Shown here: positions 11,917 to 12,442 of the stretch, piece by piece
How the letters are laid out: each line of letters begins with the position of its first letter
Numbering within the stretch: position 1 is the stretch's first letter
Assembly: GCA_937888935.1 (NCBI GenBank)
Contig: CALARO010000171.1
Location: 1 to 12,442 of the forward strand
DNA from: an uncultured Clostridia bacterium
Lineage (GTDB): Bacteria; Bacillota; Clostridia; Christensenellales; Borkfalkiaceae
Length of the DNA: 12,442 bases
Reading direction: 5' to 3'
The notes under the pieces: generated by a model
What the model was told of the DNA's origin: nothing
What the model saw: the letters and a program-made list of their open reading frames with translations, nothing else
Databases searched by the model: none
Position numbers and translations under genes: made by a program

Positions 11917-12442
11917 TTAAAACAACGTTTCGAATACGCGAAGCAGCGAATCGACGAATCGCCCGAGATACCCGCGCTTTAAATCGGAATATTCCACGCG
12001 CTTGCACAGGGGGAAAGTGGATAAATAATCCGCTTTCAGATCGTCCGCCACAGCGCAGTCCGAAAAATACACCGCGTTTTCGAAGTTTAAGTACAGGCTT
12101 CGGTAATCGAGATTGATCGTGCCGATCACGGCGAAACGATCGTCGGTAAGCACGCTCTTCGCATGCACGAACCCCGGGGTGTATGTGTAAATTTTTACGC
12201 CCGCTTTCATCAGCGGCAGGAAATTCGCCTTCGTAAGGCGGTAGGTAAGCTTTTTATCGGGAATGCCCGGCGCTACGATCCGCACGTCTGTGCCGCGCTT
12301 CGCCGCCGTGCAAAGGGCGGTGCGCATTTCGTCGTCGAGAATTAAATACGGCGTGTAGATCCACACGTACCGCCGCGCGCGGTTGATCACGTCGAGATAC
12401 ACCGTTTCGGAAACGCTCTCTTTATCGAGCGGAGAATCGTCG
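11917..12442 (-). CDS. cls: Cardiolipin synthase (phospholipase D family), C-terminal part
   Basis: Membrane enzyme that joins phosphatidylglycerol molecules (or a related pair) into cardiolipin. Only the last 174 or so residues are in the window; the frame stays open to the window edge (residues DDSPLDKESVSETVYLDVINRARRYVWIYTPYLILDDEM), so the N-terminal membrane helices and first HKD motif lie outside. The second HKD motif is complete: HAKSVLTDDRFAVIGTINLDYRS, with His, Lys and Asp spaced HxKx4D and the following GTxN. The C-terminus (LKRGYLGRFVDSLLRVFETLF) is an amphipathic helix typical of bacterial Cls. The internal GTG at 12400-12402 is not a start. The gene ends in a hairpin and a strong terminator. 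It could be another PLD-family phosphatidyltransferase, but Cls is by far the best fit. Confidence 0.92.
   Translation of the reverse strand, partial: DDSPLDKESVSETVYLDVINRARRYVWIYTPYLILDDEMRTALCTAAKRGTDVRIVAPGIPDKKLTYRLTKANFLPLMKAGVKIYTYTPGFVHAKSVLTDDRFAVIGTINLDYRSLYLNFENAVYFSDCAVADDLKADYLSTFPLCKRVEYSDLKRGYLGRFVDSLLRVFETLF

Overview
The window looks like chromosomal DNA of an endospore-forming Bacillota, most likely an uncultured gut-type Clostridia. Evidence: a Clostridium-type nifS-nifU pair, three sporulation/germination genes (spoIIR, sleB, ypeB), consensus sigma-A promoters with AAGGAG-type ribosome binding sites, and a dispersed GC-rich hairpin repeat of a kind common in such genomes. 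Most genes are GC-rich (many GCG/CGC codons). One stretch, about 1500-2500, is visibly AT-rich and may be acquired. Species cannot be named from sequence alone.

Layout. 1-1021 (+): the 3' end of a NifS cysteine desulfurase and a complete NifU-type Fe-S scaffold. 1022-1510: no gene, two copies of a composite hairpin repeat. 1511-2541: an AT-rich islet with a small XRE/Cro repressor (-) divergent from two unrecognised small genes (+). One encodes a 126-residue protein, the other a membrane-anchored or lipoprotein-like zinc ribbon. The islet is closed on the left by a perfect 22-bp inverted repeat and on the right by a strong bidirectional terminator. Its promoter is a perfect consensus carrying four TGTAC boxes. 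2566-3450 (-): a NodB-type polysaccharide deacetylase without signal peptide, with its own consensus promoter and one TGTACA box like those of the islet. 3613-4224 (+): spoIIR behind a likely sigma-F promoter. 4225-4538: no gene, but a likely sigma-G promoter running into a 167-nt nested inverted-repeat element. 4539-7479 (+): the sleB-ypeB germination operon. YpeB here carries an exceptional N-terminal extension of about 230 residues, Lys/Arg/Glu/Ala-rich and proline-free. 7551-7943: no gene, more copies of the repeat. 7944-11591 (-): a phosphohexomutase followed by transketolase, probably one operon from a consensus promoter at 11716-11744. 11917-12442 (-): the C-terminal half of a cardiolipin synthase, ended by a strong terminator.

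How the genes work together. SpoIIR signals from forespore to mother cell to switch on sigma-E. SleB, with its partner YpeB, is stored in the spore and degrades cortex at germination; the likely sigma-F and sigma-G promoters fit forespore expression of both units. NifS and NifU donate sulfur and build Fe-S clusters. The phosphohexomutase and transketolase serve sugar-phosphate metabolism. The most interesting items are the YpeB extension, the structured element in the sleB leader, and the small self-regulated islet with a possible extra target at the deacetylase promoter.
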